A stretch of DNA of 64,000 nucleotides from Micavibrio_A sp041655955. Lineage in GTDB: Bacteria > Pseudomonadota > Alphaproteobacteria > Micavibrionales > Micavibrionaceae. The stretch is taken from NCBI GenBank assembly GCA_041655955.1, contig JBBAEN010000001.1:682001-746000 (forward strand), read 5' to 3'. The notes under the pieces are model-generated. The model was not told the origin of the DNA and did not search any database. It worked only from the letters and a program-made list of their open reading frames with translations. Made by a program: the position numbers and the translations under genes. Below are positions 8,072-16,534 of the stretch, piece by piece; position 1 is the first letter of the stretch; every line of letters starts with the position of its first letter.

Positions 8072-9657
8072 AGCTCGCGGGCCTTCATATCGGCATTGCC
8101 CAGTTCAATCCGCTTGTCGGCCATATCGGGCGCAATGCCGCGCTTATCAAAGACGCGTTGAAGGAAAACAGGGAGGCGGACATCGTCGTCTTTCCCGAAC
8201 TGGCTTTGTCCGGTTATCCGCCCGAAGACCTCATCCTCAAACCCACCTTCGTGCGGGATTGCATGGAAGAGGCGGAGCGGCTGGTGAAAGACTGCGCGGG
8301 CCTCCCTGCCTTTATCCTGACGACTCCGTGGCGCGAGGACGGGCAAACCTACAATGCCGCCCTGTTCGCGCATGGGGGGAAAATCCTTTCCAAAACCTTC
8401 AAACACCACCTTCCCTTTTACGGCGTGTTCGATGAAAGCCGCATTTTTGCGCAAGGCTATTTTTCCGTGCCTGTCGATTTCAAGGGGAAGAAAATCGGCA
8501 TCCTTATTTGCGAGGATATATGGCATGCGGAAGGCGCCGCCTTTTTGAAAGAGCGCGGCGCGGATATTATCCTTTCCCCCAACGCCAGCCCCTATGACCT
8601 TGAAAAAAGAAAGATGCGGCGGGACGTCGCAAGCGCGCGCGCGCGTGAATCCGGCCTGCCGCTCGTCTATGTGAACCAGATTGGCGGGCAGGATGAACTT
8701 GTTTTCGATGGCGGCTCCTTCGCGCTCGATGCGGATGGCGCTCTGGTGGCGCAGGCGCCTTATTGCGAAACCTATACCGGCCCGTGCGATTTCATTGCGC
8801 CGGAACAAGACGAAAACAGGCAGGTCTATGACGTTCTGACACTGGGCCTGAAAGACTATGTCGAAAAGAACGGCTTCCCCGGCGTCTTGCTCGGCATGTC
8901 CGGCGGCATTGACTCAGCGCTTGCCGCGACGCTCGCCGCCGACGCGCTCGGCGCAGGGCGCGTGCGCTGCGTGATGATGCCCTCCCCCTATACGTCGGAA
9001 GAAAGCATGGAGGATGCAAAGGACTGCGCGGCGCGGCTCGGATGCCCCTATGAAATCATCCCGATAGAACCCGCCATGAAGGCGTTTGAAGGCCTCCTTC
9101 CCGATCTGGCCGGCCTTGCGCATGAAAACATGCAAAGCCGCGTACGCGGGCTTATCCTGATGGCGCTTTCGAACGGCAGCGGCGCGATGGTATTGACCAC
9201 GGGCAATAAGAGCGAAATAGCCACGGGTTACACGACGCTTTACGGCGATATGTGCGGCGGTTTCAACGCGCTGAAAGATGTTTATAAAACCCGCATCTTC
9301 GCCCTCGCGCGCTGGCGCAACGGCCTTGGCGAAAACCCGCCCATACCGGAGCGGATCATCACAAAACCGCCCAGCGCCGAGCTGCGCCCCCTCCAAAAGG
9401 ACGAAGACAGCCTCCCCCCCTATGACATCCTCGACGCCATTCTGGAGCGGCTTATCGAACGCGAACAAGGCGTCGATGCCGTCATCGCCGAAGGGTTCGA
9501 CGCGGCCACGGTGCGAAAAATCTTCAAACTGCTCAATCTCGCCGAATATAAGCGGCGGCAGGCCGCGCCGGGGGTTAAAATCACCACCCGCGCCTTCGGG
9601 CGGGACAGGCGCTATCCGATCACCGGCGGCTACCGCTTCTTCGTTGAAAATTCATAA
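8068..9657 (+). CDS. nadE: Glutamine-dependent NAD+ synthetase
   Basis: This is the last step of NAD synthesis, amidating deamido-NAD with ATP, using ammonia from an attached glutaminase. The N-terminal nitrilase-fold domain (about 1-250) shows the Glu-Lys-Cys triad: FPELALSGYPPEDL, KTFKHHLPFYGVFDE, and ILICEDIWHA. The C-terminal synthetase domain carries the ATP-pyrophosphatase loop LGMSGGIDSALAAT and TTGNKSEIATGYTT. The 529 residues fit the two-domain form. It overlaps the preceding DAHP synthase gene by 4 bp and precedes gltX by 43 bp. Confidence 0.96.
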   Translation: MKLAGLHIGIAQFNPLVGHIGRNAALIKDALKENREADIVVFPELALSGYPPEDLILKPTFVRDCMEEAERLVKDCAGLPAFILTTPWREDGQTYNAALFAHGGKILSKTFKHHLPFYGVFDESRIFAQGYFSVPVDFKGKKIGILICEDIWHAEGAAFLKERGADIILSPNASPYDLEKRKMRRDVASARARESGLPLVYVNQIGGQDELVFDGGSFALDADGALVAQAPYCETYTGPCDFIAPEQDENRQVYDVLTLGLKDYVEKNGFPGVLLGMSGGIDSALAATLAADALGAGRVRCVMMPSPYTSEESMEDAKDCAARLGCPYEIIPIEPAMKAFEGLLPDLAGLAHENMQSRVRGLILMALSNGSGAMVLTTGNKSEIATGYTTLYGDMCGGFNALKDVYKTRIFALARWRNGLGENPPIPERIITKPPSAELRPLQKDEDSLPPYDILDAILERLIEREQGVDAVIAEGFDAATVRKIFKLLNLAEYKRRQAAPGVKITTRAFGRDRRYPITGGYRFFVENS

Positions 9658-9700
9658 GAAACCCTCTATCACTAAGGCTCAACCCATAAGGAAGATTATC

Positions 9701-11062
9701 ATGAGCGTACGCGTCCGTTTTGCCCCGTCCCCCACCGGCTATCTCCATGTCGGCAATGCGCGCACCGCCATCGTCACATGGCTTTTCTGCCGCGCCAATA
9801 ACGGGCATTTCCTCCTGCGCATCGACGACACGGACACGGAGCGTTCGACGGCAGAATATGAGCAGGCCATCAAGGACGGCATGGCGTGGATGGGGCTGAC
9901 ATGGGACGATAGCTTCAACCAGAAAGACCGCAATGATCGCTATGGGGAGATCATCGAAAAGCTGAAGGCGGCGGGGCGCGTCTATGCCTGCTACGAAACG
10001 CCCGAAGAACTCGGCCTGAAACGCAAGACACAGCTCAACCGCGGCGTGCCGCCCATCTATGACCGCGCGGCGCTGAAACTGACGGACGATCAGAAAAAAG
10101 CCTATGAGGATGAGGGCCGCAAGCCGCACTGGCGCTTTATGCTGACTGACGATCCGATTGAATGGAACGATCTCGTGCGCGGCGATGTGCGGTTCCGCGC
10201 GCGTGAAATGTCCGACCCCGTCGTCATCCGCGAAGACGGGCGCCCGCTCTATCACCTTTGCTCCGTCATCGACGATTACGACACGGACATCACCCATATC
10301 GTGCGCGGCGAAGATCACGTTTCCAACACCGCCTGCCATATCCAGATGTTCGAGGCGATCTCCGGCGTCGAGGGCAAGGAATACCGCCCGCAATACGCGC
10401 ATTTGCCGCTAATCTCCGACGCGGAAGGCGGCAAGCTTTCAAAGCGGCTCGGCTCGCTTTCCGTCAAGGGCGTGAAGGAAGACGAAGGGCTGGAGCCGAT
10501 GGCGCTCGTATCGCTCATGGCGCGTCTTGGCAGCGCCGATCCGATTGAGCCTTTCACGGCGCTGGAGCCGCTTATCAACGGTTTTGACTTAAAGAAATTC
10601 TCGCGCAACACGCCGAAATTCGATCTGGAAGAACTCTACCGCCTCAACGCGAAAATCCTGCATGAAACGCCGTTCGCGCATGTGCAAGAACGGCTCAAGG
10701 CCATGGGGCTTGAGGCTGTCGATGAATCTTTCTGGAACGCCGTCCGCCCGAACATCGCAAAGTTCGCCGACATCAAGGCATGGTGGGACGTCACCAACAA
10801 TCCGGTCGATGCGGCAATCGCGGACCCCGCCTTTACCGAAGAAGCCGCCTCCATGCTGCCGCCCGCCCCGTGGGACGAAACGACTTTCACCGCATGGATC
10901 AATCAGGTAAAGGAAAAAACGGGCCGCAAGGGCAAGGAGCTTTTCATGCCGATCCGCATCGCGCTGACGGGGATGGAACACGGGCCGGAACTTCCCGCCC
11001 TCCTCCCCCTCCTCGGCCCCGAAAAGGTGAAGGATCGCCTTTTGCAAAAGAAAGCCGCGTAG
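9701..11062 (+). CDS. gltX: Glutamate--tRNA ligase
   Basis: This class I aminoacyl-tRNA synthetase charges glutamate onto its tRNA. The ATG at 9701 is chosen because the family N-terminus VRFAPSPTGYLHVGNART (HIGH-type motif) begins right after it and AAGGAAG lies just upstream; the frame is open further upstream but overlaps nadE. The KMSKS-type motif is GGKLSKRLGS. The length is 453 residues. Many alphaproteobacteria have two GltX paralogues, one charging tRNA-Gln for later amidation; one copy alone cannot tell which this is. Confidence 0.95.
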   Translation: MSVRVRFAPSPTGYLHVGNARTAIVTWLFCRANNGHFLLRIDDTDTERSTAEYEQAIKDGMAWMGLTWDDSFNQKDRNDRYGEIIEKLKAAGRVYACYETPEELGLKRKTQLNRGVPPIYDRAALKLTDDQKKAYEDEGRKPHWRFMLTDDPIEWNDLVRGDVRFRAREMSDPVVIREDGRPLYHLCSVIDDYDTDITHIVRGEDHVSNTACHIQMFEAISGVEGKEYRPQYAHLPLISDAEGGKLSKRLGSLSVKGVKEDEGLEPMALVSLMARLGSADPIEPFTALEPLINGFDLKKFSRNTPKFDLEELYRLNAKILHETPFAHVQERLKAMGLEAVDESFWNAVRPNIAKFADIKAWWDVTNNPVDAAIADPAFTEEAASMLPPAPWDETTFTAWINQVKEKTGRKGKELFMPIRIALTGMEHGPELPALLPLLGPEKVKDRLLQKKAA

Positions 11063-11063
11063 G

Positions 11064-11810
11064 ATGAAGCCGGTCATCGTCCTCATCGAACCGCAGATGG
11101 GGGAGAATATCGGCGCGGCGGCACGGGCGATGCTCAATTGCGGCATCGATGAATTGCGCATCGTCAATCCCCGCGACGGCTGGCCGAACGAACGCGCCGA
11201 TGCCATGTCTTCGGGCGCGCTTGAAAAAATGCCGCCGGTCAAACTGTACGGCACGGCCGCCGAAGCACTCGCCGATTGCCATTACAGCTATGCGACGACG
11301 GCGCGGATTCGCGACATGGTCAAACCCGTCTTCACCGCGAAGGAAGCCGCGCTCGATTGCCGCAGCCGCGAGGCGCAAGGCCAGAAATGCGCCTATCTTT
11401 TCGGGGCGGAGCGCGCGGGGCTTTCAAACGAAGACGTGGCCCTTTCGCACGCCATCATCACCATTCCGGTCAATCCGGATTTTTCATCGCTCAATCTGGG
11501 GCAAGGCGTCCTGCTCTGCGCCTATGAATGGTTCCAGCACAGCGCGGTCAAGGGCCTTCCCCGCACCGCGACCACCGAACTTGGCGCGGATGAAAGGGAA
11601 GACCTCCCCGCCCCGCATGCCGAACTCGACAATCTTTATAAACGGCTGGAGCAGGAGCTGCGCAACGGGCATTTCTTCCGCACGCAGGAAATGCAGCCCA
11701 CCGTCATGCGCAATTTGAAAAACATGTTCACGCGCGCGGAAATGACATCTCAGGAAATCAACACCTTCCACGGCCTGATCTCCGCCCTTACAGGCAAAAA
11801 ATCACAATAG
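11064..11810 (+). CDS. trmJ: TrmJ-like tRNA 2'-O-methyltransferase (SPOUT family)
   Basis: This protein of 248 residues matches the TrmJ/SpoU class, which 2'-O-methylates position 32 of tRNA anticodon loops. The SPOUT motifs are visible: motif 1 EPQMGENIGAAARAMLNCG with RIVNPRDGWPN, motif 2 YLFGAERAGLSNEDV, and motif 3 IPVNPDFSSLNLGQGVLLCAYEW, which forms the SAM-binding knot. It starts one base after the gltX stop, so it is probably translated as part of the same operon. Target position is inferred from the family. Confidence 0.88.
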   Translation: MKPVIVLIEPQMGENIGAAARAMLNCGIDELRIVNPRDGWPNERADAMSSGALEKMPPVKLYGTAAEALADCHYSYATTARIRDMVKPVFTAKEAALDCRSREAQGQKCAYLFGAERAGLSNEDVALSHAIITIPVNPDFSSLNLGQGVLLCAYEWFQHSAVKGLPRTATTELGADEREDLPAPHAELDNLYKRLEQELRNGHFFRTQEMQPTVMRNLKNMFTRAEMTSQEINTFHGLISALTGKKSQ

Positions 11811-12112
11811 CCCGCCCCGCCCGATTGACCGAAAAGAACAGCCGCGCATAAGCCCCGACTAACGGCAAACCATGCGCCTGAGAACCTGCCCCGAATCACC
11901 ACAGCTTTACCGGCATCAACAACCTCTGGAAACGCTAACTGCCCTGACGGACTGGCTTCGAGCTACGTCTGCACCTGAAACAAGCCCCGGTACATAAAAC
12001 CCTGCTGCTTCACCCCACAGGACAGCATCATCAGGTATGACAATGTAAGCCGCCCCGCCGCAAAAAATCCTTCACGGCACATTCGTCAGTCGCGGCAGGG
12101 GCGATAGAAAAT
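11811..12112. other. Intergenic region with no recognised gene
   Basis: About 300 bp lie between trmJ and the rpsD terminator. The longest ATG frame starts at 11873 and gives 41 codons without a convincing ribosome binding site. I see no strong hairpin, repeat or RNA gene. Confidence 0.5.
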
Positions 12113-12144
12113 AAAAAAAGCCGCCCCTTGAAGGAGCGGCTTTT
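12113..12144 (-). terminator. Rho-independent terminator of rpsD
   Basis: A GC-rich stem (GCCGC...GCGGC) is flanked by A-tracts that give a T-run on the minus strand, 20 bp past the rpsD stop. Confidence 0.85.
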
Positions 12145-12163
12145 GAATTTCGTCCCGCAGCAA

Positions 12164-12778
12164 TTAACGGGAATAGAATTCGACCACGAGGTGCGGTTCC
12201 ATCTGGACGGGATACGGAACGTCTTCCAGCTTTGGCGTGCGCAGGAACGTCACCTTGCCCTTACCGTCCGTTTCAACATATTCCGGAACGTCGCGCTCGG
12301 GGGAATCCAGCGCTGCGATAACCAGTGCCATCTGGCGGGATTTTTCCTTGATCTCGATAACGTCGCCTTCACGCACCTGGTAAGATGCGATCGTCACGCG
12401 CTTGCCGTTTACCTTGATATGGCCGTGGGATACAAACTGGCGGGCCGCAAAAACCGTCGGCACGAATTTCGCACGGTACACGACGGCGTCAAGACGGCGC
12501 TCCAGAAGGCCGATCAGGTTTTCACCCGTATCGCCTTTCAGGCGGACGGCCTCTTCATAGTAACGGTGGAATTTCTTTTCGCCGATATTGGCGTAATAGC
12601 CTTTCAGCTTTTGCTTGGCCATCAGCTGGGTGCCGTAATCGGTCGGCTTCGGACGGCGGGCGCCGTGCATGCCGGGGCCGCTCTGGCGGGTGTTATAAGG
12701 AGATTTCGCGCGGCCCCACAGGTTGCAGTTCAGGCGGCGGTCGATTTTATGTTTTGCATTCGGGCGTTTATCGCTCAT
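12164..12778 (-). CDS. rpsD: 30S ribosomal protein S4
   Basis: S4 is a primary 16S rRNA-binding protein that nucleates assembly of the small-subunit body. The 204 residues are typical. The N-terminus has KHKIDRRLNCNLWGRAKSP and the S4 RNA-binding domain shows LERRLDAVVYRAKFVPT and AARQFVSHGHIKVNGKRVTI. The start lies behind a 245-bp leader-containing gap. The gene is monocistronic, ending in a clear terminator, as is common in alphaproteobacteria. Confidence 0.98.
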   Translation of the reverse strand: MSDKRPNAKHKIDRRLNCNLWGRAKSPYNTRQSGPGMHGARRPKPTDYGTQLMAKQKLKGYYANIGEKKFHRYYEEAVRLKGDTGENLIGLLERRLDAVVYRAKFVPTVFAARQFVSHGHIKVNGKRVTIASYQVREGDVIEIKEKSRQMALVIAALDSPERDVPEYVETDGKGKVTFLRTPKLEDVPYPVQMEPHLVVEFYSR

Positions 12779-13023
12779 GTCAGGTTCCTTCTGGTTCTTT
12801 TAAAGTTAAGTTATTGTCCCAATTACCTTTTTAAGGGCTGATCCGGATTGTCCGGATACAGCAAGAGGGCCTCGAAAGCCCCCTTTCCTTGGGAATAGGC
12901 GGATTTATAACGGTTTTGCCGCATAAGTCAAAGAAAAACCGTATCCACGCAACGGCGGCAGGCGCGGCATAGCGCGGCGCAGTGGCGGGAATCAAAAACA
13001 TATAGGCTAATGAGGCAAAAGTC

Positions 13024-13344
13024 TTACAACGCGCAACAATACGCGGTTACAACGAGGCATTTTTGCCCCTGTTCGACCTTTACGGATCGCATGAAATAAT
13101 TATCGGGACAGGTTCCCTGTCCGCAGACCGATTGGGCCCAGCCGCATTTTCTAGCCCCCCCCGAATTTTCACGCGCTTTCATTTCTTGATTGAGCTGCGC
13201 CAGCGGGACGCAGCCCCCCGCATCCGCCGCCGCGTGGTTCGGATAATAGAGATGGGAATCCGGACATTGCTGCGCATAGGCGCCTTGCACGCCTCCCAAA
13301 ACCATGGGCGCCGCAAAGAACAATATCATTATATACCGCTTCAT
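13024..13344 (-). CDS. Small secreted Cys-rich protein, partner of the pseudopilin
   Basis: The ATG at 13344 is preferred over one 24 bp upstream because it opens directly on a signal peptide (MKRYIMILFFAAPMVLGG, cut near AYAQ). The mature protein of about 80 residues has nine or so cysteines. Its segment LYYPNHAAADAGGCVPLA resembles LYRPEHKDAGASGCVSILA near the end of the pseudopilin encoded just upstream, so the two seem to share a module. It begins 16 bp after the pseudopilin stop, so the pair is probably one operon. Function unknown; an extracellular or pilus-associated role is inferred. Confidence 0.75.
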   Translation of the reverse strand: MKRYIMILFFAAPMVLGGVQGAYAQQCPDSHLYYPNHAAADAGGCVPLAQLNQEMKARENSGGARKCGWAQSVCGQGTCPDNYFMRSVKVEQGQKCLVVTAYCCAL

Positions 13345-13360
13345 AGGGCCATACCCTCTA

Positions 13361-14746
13361 TTACTCAATTTTCATGCAGCTTGCATAAACATGCGTATGC
13401 GTCCATGGGGCGCTTTCAACGCAGGCGGGTTGCCCGATAACCATTTTACACCGCGAGTTTTCATATTCCGGAACAATGAAAAAGCCTTCACCACCTTCAA
13501 GCAGATCGCCCGATCCGCCAGTGCAGCCGAGAAGCTGATATCCCTTGGGGCAATTCGCATAGAAGGAATGCACACCGCCTCTTGTACAAATTGAATTATG
13601 GGTGACGACAATATCGGAAACGGCCAATATGCTAACACAGCCTGACGCCCCCGCATCCTTATGTTCCGGCCTATAAAGTTTACCGAAACTGTTACATTTT
13701 ATAATGCCGACCAGATCGGTTTGGGGGATACAGCTTTTCCCCGCAGCATTGCAATAAAGATCGGAGTTCACCTGCTTATTTGCCGTGATTGCCGTACTCG
13801 CGCGGATATTGCCGACGACATCCAGCTTTGCGCCGGGATCGCCTGACAGGACGCCTATCCCCACATTGCCGGGGTTATTATTGGTTATATGATCCCCCGA
13901 TTCATTGGTGGCGCGCCACCAGCCATCGTCTTTTTGCAGGCTGAAGACAAGCCGGTCATCGTAAAATGAATCCCTGTCGGCAAGGGAAAAACCTATCTGC
14001 TCACGAAAGATCGCCTTGTTGGTACTGCTCCAAAGACAGTTTCGCGAATCCCCTGCGCCGGCGGTTGCGGTCTTGCGGCAGGCCTTCCCATTCGGGGCGC
14101 CCTGCGCCGTCCAGCTGCCCGCCCCGTCCCTGCCGTGGCTGACAATCGCAAAAACGGCCTTATTCGTAACATTACCATTCCCTTGATTGAGGATGCGGAT
14201 CCCCCCCTCTGGAATGACCGTGGCTGCCAAGGCCCCCGGCTTGACCAAATTCGCCGTCACCGCATAGGTCAGCCGGTTGTTATAGACATCCATCATGCGG
14301 CCCGACCCTATCTGAAGGGTGCTGGTCGGTATGGTTCCAACGAGAACCAGATTGCCCCCCGTGCCTTCAACCACATAAACGCCGCCCAGATCCTGGCCGG
14401 CGCTTAAACTATCGAAATTTTCAGGACATAGTTCCTTGCCGAAGGCCGGAGAATTCGGGGCCGCGTTCAAAGGGGCGGGACATGGATAACGCACCGCATC
14501 CTTAACGCCTGCCTCATCCAGAATATAATCGGCAAAGGCTCCGCGGATTTCTTTTAACCGCAGCTCCATCTTTTCTGCCTGTTGTTTTTCCAGATAGATT
14601 CTGGCGGCGCCAAGGAAGCTGGCAAGCAGCAGACCGATAATAACGGTAACAATCGCAAGCTCGATAAGCGTAAACCCTGACGGGATTAAAGGAGGCCTAT
14701 GATGAACGCTGCCTTGAACAGACTTATTTTTATTAAACAATAGCAC
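13361..14746 (-). CDS. Prepilin-like protein with a tail-fibre-like motif
   Basis: This protein of 461 residues has a type IV prepilin / type II pseudopilin N-terminus: a basic leader, then G-FTLIELAIVTVIIGLLLA with the conserved Glu at +5, cut by a prepilin peptidase. The body is large for a major pilin and rather suits a minor, tip-located subunit. Near residue 315 it carries NVGIGVLSGDPGAKLDVVG, a motif familiar from phage tail fibres and bacterial surface adhesins. The C-terminus has many cysteines. No pilus assembly genes are nearby, so this is an orphan pilin locus within the window. Adhesive function is inferred. Confidence 0.85.
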   Translation of the reverse strand: MLLFNKNKSVQGSVHHRPPLIPSGFTLIELAIVTVIIGLLLASFLGAARIYLEKQQAEKMELRLKEIRGAFADYILDEAGVKDAVRYPCPAPLNAAPNSPAFGKELCPENFDSLSAGQDLGGVYVVEGTGGNLVLVGTIPTSTLQIGSGRMMDVYNNRLTYAVTANLVKPGALAATVIPEGGIRILNQGNGNVTNKAVFAIVSHGRDGAGSWTAQGAPNGKACRKTATAGAGDSRNCLWSSTNKAIFREQIGFSLADRDSFYDDRLVFSLQKDDGWWRATNESGDHITNNNPGNVGIGVLSGDPGAKLDVVGNIRASTAITANKQVNSDLYCNAAGKSCIPQTDLVGIIKCNSFGKLYRPEHKDAGASGCVSILAVSDIVVTHNSICTRGGVHSFYANCPKGYQLLGCTGGSGDLLEGGEGFFIVPEYENSRCKMVIGQPACVESAPWTHTHVYASCMKIE

Positions 14747-14832
14747 CCCCTGTTACTGATATTATACCCATTATACATTTTAAGCACAAACGCAAAACCT
14801 GTCATAAAGTTAAATATTGCTTAACAAAGAAC

Positions 14833-14865
14833 CGGGCCTGCACCCGTTTGCCCGGTGCAGGCCCG
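14833..14865 (-). terminator. Strong hairpin, probable terminator
   Basis: A perfect 12-bp stem CGGGCCTGCACC/GGTGCAGGCCCG has a 9-nt loop. A T-rich stretch follows on the minus strand, just after the small gene at 14891-15067. Confidence 0.65.
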
Positions 14866-14890
14866 CCTGTCTGTCCGCCCCGGCGGTGCG

Positions 14891-15067
14891 TCAGTATTTC
14901 GCCACCGGATCGGATGCGTCCATCGTATCCTGCAAGGCTTTATCTATTTGTTTCTCGCTGAGCTCTTCGCGGACTTCCTTGTCCTGCCGGACAGCATCCT
15001 CGTGCTTCCTGTCCAAGGGCTTCGGGCCGCAAGAGGAACAAAACAGCGATTTAATAAAACCGAACAT
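14891..15067 (-). CDS. Small hypothetical protein, 58 residues
   Basis: This short gene begins MFGFIKSLFCSSCGPKPLDR and continues with a charged, helical, Asp/Glu/Lys-rich second half ending DPVAKY. An excellent ribosome binding site (GGAGAAGGAG) lies just before the ATG. It starts 22 bp past the stop of the EF-hand gene and is followed by a strong hairpin, so the two genes form a unit. The N-terminal CSSC could bind metal or be a weak lipid-anchor-like site, but neither is demonstrated. Confidence 0.65.
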   Translation of the reverse strand: MFGFIKSLFCSSCGPKPLDRKHEDAVRQDKEVREELSEKQIDKALQDTMDASDPVAKY

Positions 15068-15089
15068 GGGTACGCTCCTTCTCCGGCGC

Positions 15090-15755
15090 CTAGTTCATTT
15101 TCAAAGGCTTGGGAATGACGCCTTCTTTTGCATAGAAGGCTTCTTTCAATTCCTCGAAGCTGACCTGGTTGTCGTTGTTATAATCCGCCTCCTGAAAGCC
15201 GACGCCCGTGAATTCATAGAGCGTCAATCCATCCTTCCCGTCCTTGTTCAGGTTGCGGTAATGCGGAAGCTGTTGCAGGCGGAGCGTATATTCCTCCTTG
15301 GTCAGCTTCATCTTGCCGTCAATATCCTGATAGGTGCGTTTACTATATTCGAGCGGCTCATACACAACCATCGCGTTGCTGTAGAATTCGTGATTGTCGA
15401 TAACGTGGTTATTATCCAGATCCCACAAGGAAATAATATCGTCCGTCAGATCGTTCCCGGCAACAATCTCGCCGACTTCCGGATCATAGTAATAAAACGT
15501 AACGGCACCGGGCTTGACCGGCGCGCGCGTGACCGTTGTCTTGCTGACCGTCGTGGAGGAAGCGCCCGTTGTAGCTACAACCGGCAACCCCGCAGGCGTA
15601 TCACCCGTAACAACGGTGCTGCTTTCATAATCGACGCTGCCATCCATATTCACGACGCTGGTTTTCTTGCTGACGGCTTTCGTTTCCGCCACAGCCGGAG
15701 CGCTGAGCAAAGCCAAAGCCGCAACACCCATAATCAGTTTAAAAGATGATTTCAT
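15090..15755 (-). CDS. Secreted EF-hand protein
   Basis: The ATG at 15755 is chosen because it gives a clean signal peptide (MKSSFKLIMGVAALALLSAP, cut after AVAE); the frame remains open further upstream. The mature protein has calcium-loop-like segments: DLDNNHVIDNHEF, DIDGKMKLTKEEY, NKDGKDGLTLYEF and DYNNDNQVSFEEL. The first, third and fourth are close to the DxDxDG consensus. A Thr/Val/Ser-rich stretch lies between the signal peptide and the hands. It probably binds calcium in the periplasm or outside the cell. A related but shorter protein is encoded at 55369-55731. Confidence 0.85.
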   Translation of the reverse strand: MKSSFKLIMGVAALALLSAPAVAETKAVSKKTSVVNMDGSVDYESSTVVTGDTPAGLPVVATTGASSTTVSKTTVTRAPVKPGAVTFYYYDPEVGEIVAGNDLTDDIISLWDLDNNHVIDNHEFYSNAMVVYEPLEYSKRTYQDIDGKMKLTKEEYTLRLQQLPHYRNLNKDGKDGLTLYEFTGVGFQEADYNNDNQVSFEELKEAFYAKEGVIPKPLKMN

Positions 15756-16044
15756 TTTCAAAATCCTTTGGTTTGTTGTTTTACGGCAGACAAACCATGT
15801 GAAAAGATTTTGGTTCCAGCGCCCGATGCAGGCGTGTGCATAAAAAATCAGGATAAAATGGCAAAACCCGCAAAAAAGCGCCGTCACATGGCGGTACATG
15901 CATGGAAATTATAAAAACCATATACCAGATGCGGGGCTCGCAACTTTAAGAGCGGGCGGGGCCAGCTTGTAGGCAAGCTTGTAAAACGCACAATATTTTT
16001 GATTGTTTTCAGCATGTTACCATAGGCATCAGGATACAAAAAGG
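15756..16044. other. Intergenic region before cassette A
   Basis: No gene was recognised here. The region should hold the promoter of the EF-hand gene on the minus strand. A short inverted segment (AGCTTGTAGGCAAGCTTG) occurs near 15965-15980. Confidence 0.45.
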
Positions 16045-16163
16045 TTCCTTTTTGAACAGTGCCATATTTTCATTATAGCGCGTCTTTTTCAGATTTTCTC
16101 CCCTTAATTTCATTGAACAATTCGCTTCCGCCTTCCTTTCCGCCCCCAAGGTTCAAAAAGGAA
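16045..16163. promoter_or_regulatory. Cassette A leader: promoter and paired 13-bp inverted sites
   Basis: A -35 box TTGAAC (16052-16057) and -10 box TATAGC (16074-16079) are separated by 16 bp. The 13-mer TTCCTTTTTGAAC overlaps the -35 box at 16045-16057, and its exact reverse complement lies at 16151-16163, just before the ribosome binding site. The same arrangement and spacing occurs in cassette B. Paired sites over the promoter and the start region suggest a repressor or other DNA-level control, which is inference. Confidence 0.6.
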
Positions 16164-16179
16164 GGATTAGGAGCGCCCG

Positions 16180-16479
16180 TTGGAATCAAGTCTTTATAGG
16201 ATTTTATTTATATTTTTTGCGGCCTTTGCATTGGCCGCCTGTTCCGCAAAACCCGCCACACCCGAAGCAGATATGGCTGAATTGGTATTCATCAATGCGG
16301 GCGAAACAAAGACAATCGACCGCCATGGCCGCTGCATCATCCATGAGGATTTAAGAATGCCTGATGCCCATGAGGGTTATTATATCACCACGAATAAACC
16401 TGTCTGGCTTGCCTTCGGCCTTGGCGATTATGACGATGAAAACGGCGAAGTCGTCGTCCGCATGAGGGAGTGCCCATGA
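16180..16479 (+). CDS. Small lipoprotein, cassette A (TTG start)
   Basis: The start is a TTG placed six bases after AGGAG; the same start is conserved in the paralogue at 42146. The protein of 99 residues has a lipoprotein signal with lipobox LAAC near residue 21. The mature domain contains AGETKTIDRHGRCIIHED and ends in a second conserved Cys (RMRECP). About 83 of 99 residues match the cassette B copy by eye. A similar domain also forms the N-terminal half of the second gene in cassette B. Function unknown. Confidence 0.8.
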   Translation: MESSLYRILFIFFAAFALAACSAKPATPEADMAELVFINAGETKTIDRHGRCIIHEDLRMPDAHEGYYITTNKPVWLAFGLGDYDDENGEVVVRMRECP

Positions 16480-16534
16480 CGATGTGCGTGCTTATCAATT
16501 CAATTTTCAGCAAAAATTTTACATGGAATCCGGT

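Noticed and set aside
11873..11998. 41-codon frame in the trmJ-rpsD gap
   Set aside because: It has no ribosome binding site and no protein-like pattern.
14817..15749. Long plus-strand frame of 310 codons over the EF-hand gene
   Set aside because: It is the antisense shadow of the minus-strand EF-hand gene, which has a signal peptide and calcium loops; the shadow has no recognisable motif.
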